This document shows positions 7,319 through 14,535 of a DNA stretch of 19,135 nucleotides, piece after piece; within the stretch, counting starts at the first letter, position 1, and every line of letters starts with the position of its first letter. The notes beneath the pieces were generated by a model. The model made no database searches. It was not told the origin of the DNA and saw nothing but the letters and a program-made list of their open reading frames with translations. This DNA comes from Ruminococcaceae bacterium UBA4871 (lineage in GTDB: Bacteria; Bacillota; Clostridia; Oscillospirales; Acutalibacteraceae). Location: positions 164,415-183,549 of the forward strand of contig DHDR01000031.1 in assembly GCA_002399445.1 (NCBI GenBank). The letters run 5' to 3'. A program made the position numbers and the translations under genes.

Positions 7319-8782
7319 TTACATATTCACTGTCTCAGACTGAACATGACTGCTATGCTTGTTTGCTGAACGCTCTTTTCTTTCTAATTTTTCGCGTTTA
7401 ATTTCCTTCTGAAAGTCAAATGTCTCTTTTGCTACTACGCCGCTCAGAACAAGTAAACTAATCAGGTTTGGAAATGCCATTAAACCATTCATGATGTCGG
7501 AAAGGTCCCAGACAATTTCAAATTTTGTCGTTGCACCCACAAAAGCAAAGACGGCAAATACGATACGGTAAATATAGCAGAAAACGGGTTTATGTACTAA
7601 ATATTCCAAGGCCTTTTCACCGTGATACTCCCATCCGATAATCGTTGAAAAAGCGAACAATGCAATGCTAATGGTGATAAACCAAGCACCCGCCTTTCCA
7701 AAAACGGTTGAAAAAGCTGCTACTGTAAGCGGGGCACCCGTAATTGGTTTTCCCTGACTGTCCAGCGTACCCAGCACACCTGATGATGCAATCACCAGAC
7801 CCGTAACAGAACAAACGACCAACGTATCAAAAAAAGTGCCTGTCATATTGACATACCCTTGCCGTGCCGGGCGATCAGTTTTTGCAGCGGCGGCTGTAAT
7901 TGCCGCAGAGCCAAGGCCAGCTTCGTTGGAAAAGATTCCGCGGGCTGCACCCCAGCGCATAGCATCCATCATGGATGCCGTAATTGTTCCGCCAACCCCT
8001 CCGGCAACAGCTGTAGGTGCAAAAGCCATCTTAAAAATTTGAGAAACCCCTGCCGGCACATTTCGGATATTCACAAAAATGCAAACCAAACCGCCAATCG
8101 TATAGAGTAAAGCCATCGCCGGCACAATGATGGATGAAACTTTTCCAATAGAAGTAATGCCGCCGACAAGCACAATCATTGCAACAATCATAATCACTAG
8201 GCCTGTAATATACGTTGGTACATTGAATGTGCTGTGCATGGAATCTGAAATGGAGTTTGCCTGTGTCATATTTCCGATTCCAAAAGATGCAAGCACCGCA
8301 AAAAGGGCAAATAGGAATGCAAACAAGCGGCCTACCCATTTGATCTTAAATCCATTTTTCATCGTATACATAGGGCCGCCGCTCATTTCGCCCTTGCTGT
8401 TTTTTTCGCGGTACTTAATAGAAAGCGTACATTCACTGTATTTTGTAGCAAGTCCAAACAAAGCACAAATCCACATCCATACGAGTGCTCCCGGCCCGCC
8501 AATTATCATAGCTGTCGCAACTCCAACAATATTGCCTGTTCCAATAGTTGCAGCCAGTGCAGTTGTCAGTGCCGAAAATGGGGAAATATCACCTGAACTG
8601 CCTTTTGAACCGGATGTTGACCTCTTTTTAAATACAGATCTCAATGCATAACCCAAATTACGTATGGGTAAAAAGTGCAGTCGAAAGTTCAGAAAAATGC
8701 CCGTTCCAATTAAAAGAACAATCAGAACTGGTCCCCATACAAAACTGTCCACAGATGAAACAATATTTGAAAACCCTTTCAT
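7319..8782 (-). CDS. AGCS-family sodium:alanine/glycine symporter
   Basis: Integral membrane protein of 487 residues with many hydrophobic segments, typical for the alanine or glycine:cation symporter family. Diagnostic stretches are ALTTALAATIGTGNIVGVA near residue 73, GGPGALVWMW, a KYSE motif, GEMSGGPMYT (about 131-140) and RWGAARGIFSNEAGLGSA (about 277-294). The N-terminus has the expected long first membrane helix, and the C-terminus ends in a charged cytoplasmic tail. A GTGAGG sequence lies about 10 nt before the ATG. It is the first gene of the leftward cluster and would bring in alanine (L or D) or glycine with sodium. The exact substrate is inferred from the adjacent alanine racemase. 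Confidence 0.93.
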   Translation of the reverse strand: MKGFSNIVSSVDSFVWGPVLIVLLIGTGIFLNFRLHFLPIRNLGYALRSVFKKRSTSGSKGSSGDISPFSALTTALAATIGTGNIVGVATAMIIGGPGALVWMWICALFGLATKYSECTLSIKYREKNSKGEMSGGPMYTMKNGFKIKWVGRLFAFLFALFAVLASFGIGNMTQANSISDSMHSTFNVPTYITGLVIMIVAMIVLVGGITSIGKVSSIIVPAMALLYTIGGLVCIFVNIRNVPAGVSQIFKMAFAPTAVAGGVGGTITASMMDAMRWGAARGIFSNEAGLGSAAITAAAAKTDRPARQGYVNMTGTFFDTLVVCSVTGLVIASSGVLGTLDSQGKPITGAPLTVAAFSTVFGKAGAWFITISIALFAFSTIIGWEYHGEKALEYLVHKPVFCYIYRIVFAVFAFVGATTKFEIVWDLSDIMNGLMAFPNLISLLVLSGVVAKETFDFQKEIKREKLERKERSANKHSSHVQSETVNM

Positions 8783-8897
8783 AAATCGGTTGCCTCACTT
8801 TCTGTCAAAGTTATGAAAACTGTGAGAATAATGTCCTGACAAAATCATTTTTAAAATCTATACAATCCTAAAATCTACAAAAAATAAGTTAAAATGA

Positions 8898-8917
8898 AAG
8901 GTACAATAAGGTACAAT
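8898..8917. promoter_or_regulatory. Tandem 10-bp repeat AAGGTACAAT, possible operator
   Basis: Two perfect abutting copies of AAGGTACAAT, one helical turn apart, about 115 bp upstream of the symporter start. A TATAAT follows on the plus strand at 8920-8925. A third copy lies in the opposite orientation at 9407-9416. Phasing at 10 bp fits binding of a regulator on one face of the DNA; the regulator is unknown. Confidence 0.4.
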
Positions 8918-8944
8918 GGTATAATCGGTATGATCACTTCACGG

Positions 8945-8960
8945 ACAAAAAGCTTTTTGT
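8945..8960. promoter_or_regulatory. Perfect 16-bp palindrome, possible operator
   Basis: ACAAAAAGCTTTTTGT is a perfect palindrome about 165 bp upstream of the symporter. It has no loop and so is more likely a dimeric protein site than an RNA hairpin. No regulator is recognised, and AT-rich DNA makes chance palindromes more frequent. Confidence 0.3.
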
Positions 8961-9270
8961 GCAAAGGACTTTATTATGGTAGCACGGATTCTAAATATGG
9001 TAAATACTGATCATTATAATCATAAGATTATTTTTTTATGGTGCGCTTTTACTTTCAAAAAGTTAAATAAAAAGTGGTTTTTATTTAATTAAAATAGTAA
9101 AGCATTTGTTCTAGCATGCATAAGTATGCTTTTGCCATGTCTAATTTATTGATTTTATATCTGGATTGTGGACATTTTATTCTATTTTTTGAATTTTATT
9201 TTTGTACATAATTCATTTTTTAATATTGTAGCCATTTAAAAAAATAAAGCGTGACTGCCATCGTGTGTAT

Positions 9271-9304
9271 AAAAAATCTGCATAGCCTTAAAAAGGCTAT
9301 GCAG
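9271..9304 (-). terminator. Rho-independent terminator, leftward
   Basis: Perfect 10-bp stem CTGCATAGCC / GGCTATGCAG (9278-9287 and 9295-9304) with a seven-base loop. On the minus strand it is followed by one A and six T residues. It would stop leftward transcripts coming from the right and so insulate the symporter cluster. The nearest recognised minus-strand gene upstream is the DUF362 gene ending at 9884. Confidence 0.8.
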
Positions 9305-9883
9305 TATGACCGTGCTTAAAGTCAATTATCCCATCATTCTATACGCTTATGGGCCTAAGACTAAAGTTTGTTTTATAAATGAAGAATCTTGTTTAATGCG
9401 GTCAGCATTGTACCTTTCCGTGCTAAAAATAACTTGGGTTACAGAAAAGCCTTCTGGGATTCCCATTTGGAGCCAAGCTCTATTCCCAAAAGCCATTGTA
9501 ATGGTCAAGTAAAATCCAACAGGAACGCAGCGAGCTCTTAAGTAGGTATAACGCTTCATGGAGAATTCAAAACAAAATTGTGTAAATCCATACTATAAAT
9601 GAGAGACTGTTCATCCCTAAATAAATAATGCCTGTTATTTTTATGATTCAGCACAATTGTTGAATGATAAATAATAAATGTGCCAATCTCAAGCGTCTGA
9701 AGCCACCATATAATAGTCACTGGCATTTGAATTTTTAATAAACCAGATTCCGCTGAAAAAATCGGTACATATGTTATTCAGCGGATCTTACAAACATACA
9801 AGAAAATCGCAAATGACTTTCTATACTTTACAGAAAATGTGCCGAAATTAAATATAACAAATGTTGTTCTTTCATGCTTTCGT
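9305..9883. other. Non-coding region, with one doubtful small minus-strand frame
   Basis: No gene is convincing. A minus-strand frame of 70 codons (9347-9559, starting MKRYTYLRARCVPVGFYL) ends just before the terminator, but it has no ribosome site and no recognised family. An inverted repeat CCGCTGAA (9750-9757) / TTCAGCGG (9777-9784) with a 19-base loop lies nearer the DUF362 gene; it has no T run on either side. The rest appears featureless. Confidence 0.45.
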
Positions 9884-11017
9884 TTATTTCACTACGATCA
9901 GTTCATAGCTTCGCGTGCCTAAACCAATCTTCTCCGCATGATCCAGACAGGTTTTCCACTCAGATTCGGGTGCAGAATTGGTGAAATGGTCGTGGTGGTC
10001 AACAAAGCCCTCTTTGGCCAAATTGTCGGACAGTTGGCTTCCCGGCAACGGCTGTGCTTTCAGGCATGCGTCTACACAGGCCTGATCCAATGCCAGTGGA
10101 TCAAAGGATGCGAACATCCCTAAATTTGGTAGAATAGGGGCATCATTTTCCCCATGGCAGTCACAGTTAGGGGATACATCCACCACAAGAGAAATATGGA
10201 AATTGGGGCGGCCATCCACTACTGCTTTAGTATATTCCGCCATGCGGCAGTTCAGCAGCGCATTAGCGGCGGCATCATTAAACTCGATCGCATCGAAATT
10301 ACATGCGCCCAGGCAACGCCCACATCCGACACAGTTGTTATAATTCACCGTCATCTTTTTTAGGGTGTCGTCAAACGTCAATCCGCCGTTAGCACATTCT
10401 CTCTGGCATCTGCGGCATCCCCTGCACTTTTCCGGCACAATATTCGGCTTGCCACCGCTGTGCTGCTCTGTTTTTCCAGCGCGCGAACCACAGCCCATGC
10501 CGATGTTTTTGATGGTACCGCCAAAACCGGTCAATTCATGCCCCTTGAAATGGGTAAGACTGATGAAAACATCTGCGTCCATGATAGCGTGGCCTATTTT
10601 GGCTTCCTTCACATATTCTCCGCCCTGGACGGGTACCGCGATATCGTCAGTACCCTTAAGTCCGTCGCCAATTAGTATGGGGCAGTTTACCGTTAGCGGT
10701 GTGAAACCGTTTTGCCATGCGCATTCCAAATGTTCAAGCGCATTTTTTCGGCTGCCGGGATACATGGTGTTACAGTCAGTTAAAAAAGGCTTTCCTCCCA
10801 ACTCTTTTACAACATCAACCACAGCCCTGGCATAATTGGGACGAAGATAACTGATGTTTCCCAGCTCGCCAAAATGAAGTTTGATTGCGACAAACTTGCC
10901 ATCCATATCAATCTGCCCGATACCAGCTTTTTTAATCAATTTTTTCAGCTTAGTGGGCAGTCCGTCACCGAAAGGAATCGTGCGAAAATCTGTAAAATAA
11001 ACCTTAGCTGTTTTCAT
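9884..11017 (-). CDS. DUF362 protein with two 4Fe-4S clusters
   Basis: Iron-sulfur protein of 377 residues; the family has no settled function. The N-terminal part (to about 190) is the DUF362 domain, with VAIKLHFGELGN, FLTDCNTMYPGSR, ISLTHFKGHELTGFGGTIKNIG given as landmarks near 79-90 and 152-172, and GMGCGSRAGK. Two ferredoxin-type motifs follow: C-x2-C-x2-C-x3-C near residues 198-208, and C-x2-C-x2-C-x3-C near 229-239. No signal peptide or membrane helix is seen, so it is likely cytosolic. The start at 11017 is preferred over the ATG two codons earlier because GGAG lies nine nt before it rather than three. It has its own likely promoter (11108-11137) and appears to be a single-gene unit. 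An electron-transfer role is inferred from the clusters only. Confidence 0.9.
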   Translation of the reverse strand: MKTAKVYFTDFRTIPFGDGLPTKLKKLIKKAGIGQIDMDGKFVAIKLHFGELGNISYLRPNYARAVVDVVKELGGKPFLTDCNTMYPGSRKNALEHLECAWQNGFTPLTVNCPILIGDGLKGTDDIAVPVQGGEYVKEAKIGHAIMDADVFISLTHFKGHELTGFGGTIKNIGMGCGSRAGKTEQHSGGKPNIVPEKCRGCRRCQRECANGGLTFDDTLKKMTVNYNNCVGCGRCLGACNFDAIEFNDAAANALLNCRMAEYTKAVVDGRPNFHISLVVDVSPNCDCHGENDAPILPNLGMFASFDPLALDQACVDACLKAQPLPGSQLSDNLAKEGFVDHHDHFTNSAPESEWKTCLDHAEKIGLGTRSYELIVVK

Positions 11018-11107
11018 TTTCATTCACTCCTATTTTAAAATTCATCTGCAAGTTCCAATAAGTGATCGTTTGCGATGCCTAATTTGGACAAGCATGCTCC
11101 AAACAAA

Positions 11108-11137
11108 ATTATACCAGCTAGATTGAGCTTTAAGCAA
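11108..11137 (-). promoter_or_regulatory. Probable sigma-A promoter of the DUF362 gene
   Basis: Minus-strand -10 box TATAAT at 11108-11113 with an extended TGG just upstream (11114-11116). An acceptable -35 box TTGCTT lies at 11132-11137 with an 18-bp spacer. The start site would fall near 11101, leaving a leader of about 80 nt. The -35 box overlaps the foot of a long hairpin. Confidence 0.6.
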
Positions 11138-11176
11138 GAGCAACACGGAAACCTTTCCGTATTGCTCTTGTTTTTT
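11135..11176 (+). terminator. Long hairpin with T run, rightward terminator by structure
   Basis: Arms at 11135-11151 and 11154-11170 pair over 17 positions with one mismatch and a two-base gap between the arms. Six T residues follow on the plus strand. On the minus strand no T run follows. No plus-strand gene precedes it, so either an unannotated rightward transcript ends here or the sequence is a remnant of another element. It interrupts a weak 61-codon minus-strand frame (11035-11220) that is therefore not called. Confidence 0.6.
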
Positions 11177-11213
11177 AAGATACCACCCTGAACTTCATAT
11201 GTGATAGATGTCA

Positions 11214-11232
11214 TAAACATTATGCGAAGTTC
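11214..11232. repeat. 19-bp repeat, copy 1 (left of MBL gene)
   Basis: TAAACATTATGCGAAGTTC. It matches the copy at 12122-12140 at 18 of 19 positions in the same orientation. The two flank the metallo-beta-lactamase-fold gene at 11254-12015. Confidence 0.7.
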
Positions 11233-11253
11233 AAACTACTTTGAAAAATCAGA

Positions 11254-12015
11254 CTAATATTGGACCAAATTTCCCGACTTGTTTTTTCGCATATTCTTGA
11301 CTAATTTCTCCACAGGAAAAGGTCCTCCATGCGCGGGGAATATCTGTTTTGCGCCTGCCTTAATCAACTTTTCCCAGCTATTGTAGTATGTATCCATATT
11401 ACAGATAAAAATAACGCAATAATGTGTACCTGCAAATGGAAGCATATGTGCAGCAGCATCGCCTACCAAACAGTCTCCATCCGGAAACAAAACACTAATA
11501 GAGTCGACCGTATGCCCCGGAGTTTTAAGGATCTTTCCTTCAATGGGAATCCCTATATCCCGAAGGCTCGGTTCTCCCTTAAACAATATATCATTTTTAC
11601 GGGAATCATAAGGCTGGAACTTAAGGTCTTTTGATTTATCCACTTTCTTGTGAAGCATCAGTGAAACATAGGCCTGTTTGTGTCGGATCAAAAAAGCAAC
11701 GCGCTTATTTAGTAGTCCGCCGCCGTGCGTCAGATCATTTTCACCTTTCTTAATAAGCTCGTTGCACAAATCCGACATCACAACGTGAATGGCACTATTT
11801 TCTTGCAGAATGTGATGCAGCAGCCCGCAATGATCGTCATGGTGATGAGTCAGTAAGAGATAGCCAATCTGCGACAGTCCCACATGAATTTTTTTCAGCC
11901 GTTTTTGAAACAGTTCCCAGTCCTCTTCGTATCCGGTATCGACCAAAAGAAACTTATCAGCCGTTTTCATTAGATAGCAGGTGGTGACACTAAGCTTTAA
12001 AGGTATTAATTTCAT
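11254..12015 (-). CDS. Metallo-beta-lactamase-fold hydrolase
   Basis: Zinc hydrolase of 253 residues. The metal-binding motif H-x-H-x-D-H is THHHDDH at residues 56-62; further ligands are expected in TPGHTVDS, the VGDAAAH segment and FPAHGGPF. An LLVDTGYEEDW block at 23-33 is also typical. No signal peptide is seen. Substrate cannot be read from sequence; glyoxalase II-like or other thioester/lactone hydrolases are possible. The ribosome site (AAAGAG, about 10 nt before the ATG) is weak. Direct repeats flank the gene, and it stands apart from its neighbours, which hints that it may have moved as a unit. It is only distantly similar in layout to the second such protein at 13296-14057. Confidence 0.9.
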   Translation of the reverse strand: MKLIPLKLSVTTCYLMKTADKFLLVDTGYEEDWELFQKRLKKIHVGLSQIGYLLLTHHHDDHCGLLHHILQENSAIHVVMSDLCNELIKKGENDLTHGGGLLNKRVAFLIRHKQAYVSLMLHKKVDKSKDLKFQPYDSRKNDILFKGEPSLRDIGIPIEGKILKTPGHTVDSISVLFPDGDCLVGDAAAHMLPFAGTHYCVIFICNMDTYYNSWEKLIKAGAKQIFPAHGGPFPVEKLVKNMRKNKSGNLVQY

Positions 12016-12121
12016 TATTCACGCTCTTTTCGCTATTGTCTTTTTCTCATCTACAAATAATAATTGATGGCAAGTAAATGATACTAAATAAATAATCAAA
12101 TTTTTCTTCCGCCACCGAGTT

Positions 12122-12140
12122 TAAACATGATGCGAAGTTC
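12122..12140. repeat. 19-bp repeat, copy 2 (right of MBL gene)
   Basis: TAAACATGATGCGAAGTTC, one mismatch from copy 1 and in the same orientation. It lies in the roughly 190-base gap before the VOC pseudogene, a gap which otherwise holds only the promoter-like boxes at 12170-12195. Confidence 0.7.
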
Positions 12141-12169
12141 GGAGGGCGGGGAGATATCGCAGCATATTC

Positions 12170-12195
12170 ATTATAGTTTTCAGTACACCTGTCAA
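12170..12195 (-). promoter_or_regulatory. Consensus-like promoter boxes with short spacing
   Basis: On the minus strand, a perfect TTGACA (12190-12195) is followed by a perfect TATAAT (12170-12175), but the spacer is only 14 bp against the usual 16-18. It points at the metallo-beta-lactamase-fold gene. It may be a weak or regulator-dependent promoter, or a damaged one. Confidence 0.3.
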
Positions 12196-12203
12196 TTGGA
12201 AGT

Positions 12204-12535
12204 TTAATCTTTTATTCTTTTCCAGCTTTGCAATTCAATAATATTACCTTCTGGATTTTGAGCATATACAAAGACCGCTTCCAGACCGTCAGGATAGGCC
12301 GCAGCCACCACCTCTCCAATACTGTTTCCTCCAGCGTTGATAACTTCCTTCAACGTTGCCTTCACATTGCCCACTTCAAAGGCTATATGCGCTAATGCTA
12401 GGACGGTTGATTTCTGCGGGTATGGTTTTACACAGTGCGTCATAAGAAAATATCTCCAATGTCGGATGATCTTCACCATCACTAGGCAAAGGAAGATGTT
12501 CCCCCACGATATGCGGCGGCGTTTGACTTCCTCAC
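12204..12535 (-). pseudogene. VOC (glyoxalase/bleomycin-resistance fold) pseudogene with two frameshifts
   Basis: The C-terminal part, LAHIAFEVGNVKATL through AYPDGLEAVFVYAQNPEGNIIELQSWK, is a typical VOC-family half with the final metal-ligand Glu in NIIEL. Its natural upstream continuation, HIVGEHLPLPSDGEDHPTLE then IFSYD and AEINRPS, is in another frame; a one-base change near 12396-12402 would join them. A second break near 12512-12520, in a run of CGC repeats, separates this from CEEVKRR in a third register. The first part of the domain is not recognisable. The gene ends just downstream of the alpha/beta hydrolase gene on the same strand. Without repair it would give no full fold, so it is called broken. 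Confidence 0.8.
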
Positions 12536-12569
12536 AGGTCGATTCCAGGATCTTGCTGCAAGCATAAAT

Positions 12570-13286
12570 TTATATAAGTCTTTCTTCAAGCCATGCTCTG
12601 AAAAAGTCAAGCTGTGTATTTGTGTGAAACCAATGCTCCCCGTTCTTTTGTTCTGTAAGCTCACAACCGAATTTATCTGCGAAGCTTTTCACGGTATCAT
12701 ATTCACACATCGTATCGTTTTCACCGCGAAGAATAAAAGTCTTATGTGTCCACTTTATGATTGGGTGATTTTTTACATACACATAATACGGGTAATATAG
12801 CGGTTCAATATCATTATCCACCCGCACTTTTTTCTGAAAGACTTCCTCTGTAATATGGCAGTAGTTCATAAGATTGTGAATGATCCTTTCCATATTTGTG
12901 ACGGGTGAAAGAAACCACACTCGATCAATAACAGCATTGGAAAAGGTCAGCAATTCAAAGTATGCTCCCATACTGCACCCGAAAAGTGAAACCTTTTTTG
13001 TGTGTTTCATGGCATAGGTATACATCAAATTAAGTTCACGAACGCATTCATCAGGCATGATAAAATCCGTCTCATATACTCTTTCTCCATGCTGAGGCAG
13101 ATCAAAGCTGAGAACCTGATAACCTTTATTGATTGCTGCTTCTGCCAGCACCCAAATGCAGTCATCGATTTTTGAAGAGTGACTTCCGTGTGCTGCAAGA
13201 ATCATTTTATCGCTTGGCTTTCCCCAAATAATTACAGGAATACCGTCAATTCTAATTTTGTTTAAATTCAATATTCTTTTCTCCAT
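12570..13286 (-). CDS. Alpha/beta hydrolase
   Basis: Serine hydrolase-like protein of 238 residues. The nucleophile elbow is FGCSMGAY with Ser105. A strand-ending motif LAAHGSHSSK (about 30-39) probably provides the oxyanion region, and Asp191 in LRGENDTMCEYD with His218 or His221 in NGEHWFHT complete the likely triad. No signal peptide is seen. Substrate is unknown; small esterase or peptidase-like activity is possible. It starts nine nt after the metallo-beta-lactamase-fold gene and has no clear ribosome site of its own, so translation is likely coupled. Confidence 0.88.
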   Translation of the reverse strand: MEKRILNLNKIRIDGIPVIIWGKPSDKMILAAHGSHSSKIDDCIWVLAEAAINKGYQVLSFDLPQHGERVYETDFIMPDECVRELNLMYTYAMKHTKKVSLFGCSMGAYFELLTFSNAVIDRVWFLSPVTNMERIIHNLMNYCHITEEVFQKKVRVDNDIEPLYYPYYVYVKNHPIIKWTHKTFILRGENDTMCEYDTVKSFADKFGCELTEQKNGEHWFHTNTQLDFFRAWLEERLI

Positions 13287-13295
13287 TTATTTTCA

Positions 13296-14057
13296 TTATA
13301 ACCATACAGCCCAGTCCCCATAATTAAATGTGCCGCTCCCGTGATGCAGCTTGCCCTCGTTATCGAGCTGGCGAAAAGCATCGCGCATACGTATGAGTAT
13401 TTCAGGCTGTATATTCAGCGTATGGTGAGCCGGAAAAACTCGTTTGACCGGCAGCACAGCAATTTTCTCAAGACTATTCAGATATGCCTGTGGGTCTGTT
13501 GAAGGATAATACGCAAAAAGCGTATCCTTGTAAACAAGATCACCAGTAAATAAATATCCGGTAGCAGCTTCCCAAAAGCACATATGTCCAGGTGAATGAC
13601 CATGTGTATGCAGTACTTTTACTGTTCTTCCTCCAAGATCAATCGTATCACCATCATGCAGTACACGTGTCGGCGTACCTTGAAAAAGCTGATATGCATT
13701 GACGTCATATCCTTCCGGCAGATTGCATCTGTCAATCACCATACTGCGAATCGTTTCAATACTCAGCGGGAATTCGCCGGAAAGCCAGTTCAGCTCCGCT
13801 TCATGGGCATAAAAATCAGGATAGTATTGATGCCCGCCAATATGATCCCAGTGAATGTGTGTTGCAACTGCCGTAACAGGCTTGTCGGTCAGTTTTTTAA
13901 CCTCTAATGAAATGTCACAAATGCCGAGTCCTGTGTCGATCAATAATGCTCGATTCTCTCCTTCAAGAAGATAGCAATGTGTTTCTTCCCAATGGCGGTA
14001 TTCGCTGATGATATATGTGTCCGCATCAATGCGGTCTATGGTAAACCAATCACTCAT
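13296..14057 (-). CDS. Metallo-beta-lactamase-fold hydrolase
   Basis: Zinc hydrolase of 253 residues. H-x-H-x-D-H is THIHWDH (66-72), followed by IGGH. Downstream ligands are expected in HTHGHSPGH, the FTGDLVYKD segment and FPAHH. The N-terminal ALLIDTGLG (37-45) is the typical first strand-turn. AAAGGG lies about 10 nt before the ATG. The start overlaps the stop of the truncated grpB frame by four bases, and the alpha/beta hydrolase follows nine nt after its end, so these were one operon. Function beyond hydrolysis of a small ester, thioester or phosphodiester is not readable. Confidence 0.92.
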   Translation of the reverse strand: MSDWFTIDRIDADTYIISEYRHWEETHCYLLEGENRALLIDTGLGICDISLEVKKLTDKPVTAVATHIHWDHIGGHQYYPDFYAHEAELNWLSGEFPLSIETIRSMVIDRCNLPEGYDVNAYQLFQGTPTRVLHDGDTIDLGGRTVKVLHTHGHSPGHMCFWEAATGYLFTGDLVYKDTLFAYYPSTDPQAYLNSLEKIAVLPVKRVFPAHHTLNIQPEILIRMRDAFRQLDNEGKLHHGSGTFNYGDWAVWL

Positions 14058-14504
14058 TGATATTTTCCCTTTCCATACTGCGCTATGGCAATCTTTGAAA
14101 TTCTCTGGACAAAGCCGGTCTTCCGTTCCGTATAGCCATCCCGGTCATGCTCGAACGGTTTCCAGAGGGACAGCTTCAGTTTTTCATATTCCTTCGCAAT
14201 TTCTGGATGTTCGTTCAGATAGTCCCGAAAATACAACTCATCGTGGTCGCCAAAATTCCGCAGATGCAGATGAAATACCCGCTCGGCAAAGCCGTCCGGT
14301 GTGTAGCCCTTGTTAAAATCTATTCGGTTTTTACTCTGAGCCATGCAAAGATAGCCGCTTTTTAACAGCAGCTCCTTGATTGTTTGATGGCCTTCAAGAG
14401 GCGCCTCCGCTAAAATGTCAATGATCGGTTTGGCCCAGATCCCTTTGATTGCTGTACTTCCGATGTGATAAATTCGAACATCCTCCGGCAGAAAGAATGT
14501 CTGG
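14054..14504 (-). pseudogene. GrpB-family (UPF0157) gene lacking its 5' end
   Basis: An open frame without a start codon at its beginning reads FFLPEDVRIYHIGSTAIKG and then IWAKPIIDILAE, the GrpB nucleotidyltransferase-like core, continuing through a GYLCMAQSKNRIDFNKGYT stretch to FHLHLRNFGDHDELYFRDYL and a normal C-terminus. The first 30 or so residues usual in the family are missing. The first ATG in frame (14344) falls inside the domain, so a protein from there would lack the GST motif. The frame runs right up to a terminator hairpin belonging to the adjoining island, which marks a recombination junction near 14504. The stop overlaps the start of the next gene. Full GrpB proteins are often linked with CoA or nucleotide metabolism, without firm proof. 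Confidence 0.85.
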
Positions 14505-14529
14505 AAAGCCCATATTTACTGGGCTTTTT
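14505..14529. terminator. Terminator hairpin at the island edge
   Basis: Eight-bp stem AAAGCCCA (14505-14512) / TGGGCTTT (14520-14527) with a seven-base loop. It has five T residues on the plus strand (arm included). On the minus strand, coming from the rlmD-like tail, the expected T tract is missing right after the stem because grpB sequence begins there. Confidence 0.65.
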
Positions 14530-14535
14530 ACGCAT

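Larger units (their letters stand above)
8783..9270. other. AT-rich non-coding region upstream of the symporter
   Basis: No gene is supported in these 488 bases. The stretch is rich in A and T and holds the tandem repeat and palindrome listed separately, plus a weak inverted repeat (AGCAT and ATGCT arms around 9113-9130). The leftward promoter of the cluster should lie here, but no pair of -35 and -10 boxes with correct spacing is convincing. No riboswitch or T-box core was recognised. Confidence 0.6.

Noticed and set aside
8783..9270. Glycine riboswitch or T-box ahead of the symporter
   Set aside because: These often precede such transporters, but no conserved core of either was found on the minus strand.
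9306..9512. Plus-strand 68-codon frame overlapping the terminator region
   Set aside because: No ribosome site, no family, and it overlaps an equally weak frame on the other strand; probably chance.
9347..9559. Possible remnant of a small sporulation regulator (vague SpoIIID-like look at the N-terminus of the 70-codon frame)
   Set aside because: The resemblance covers only a few residues and fails in the helix-turn-helix part; no support for a named gene.
11035..11220. Minus-strand 61-codon frame upstream of the DUF362 gene
   Set aside because: It spans the long terminator-like hairpin and the likely promoter of the next gene, has no recognised family and no ribosome site.
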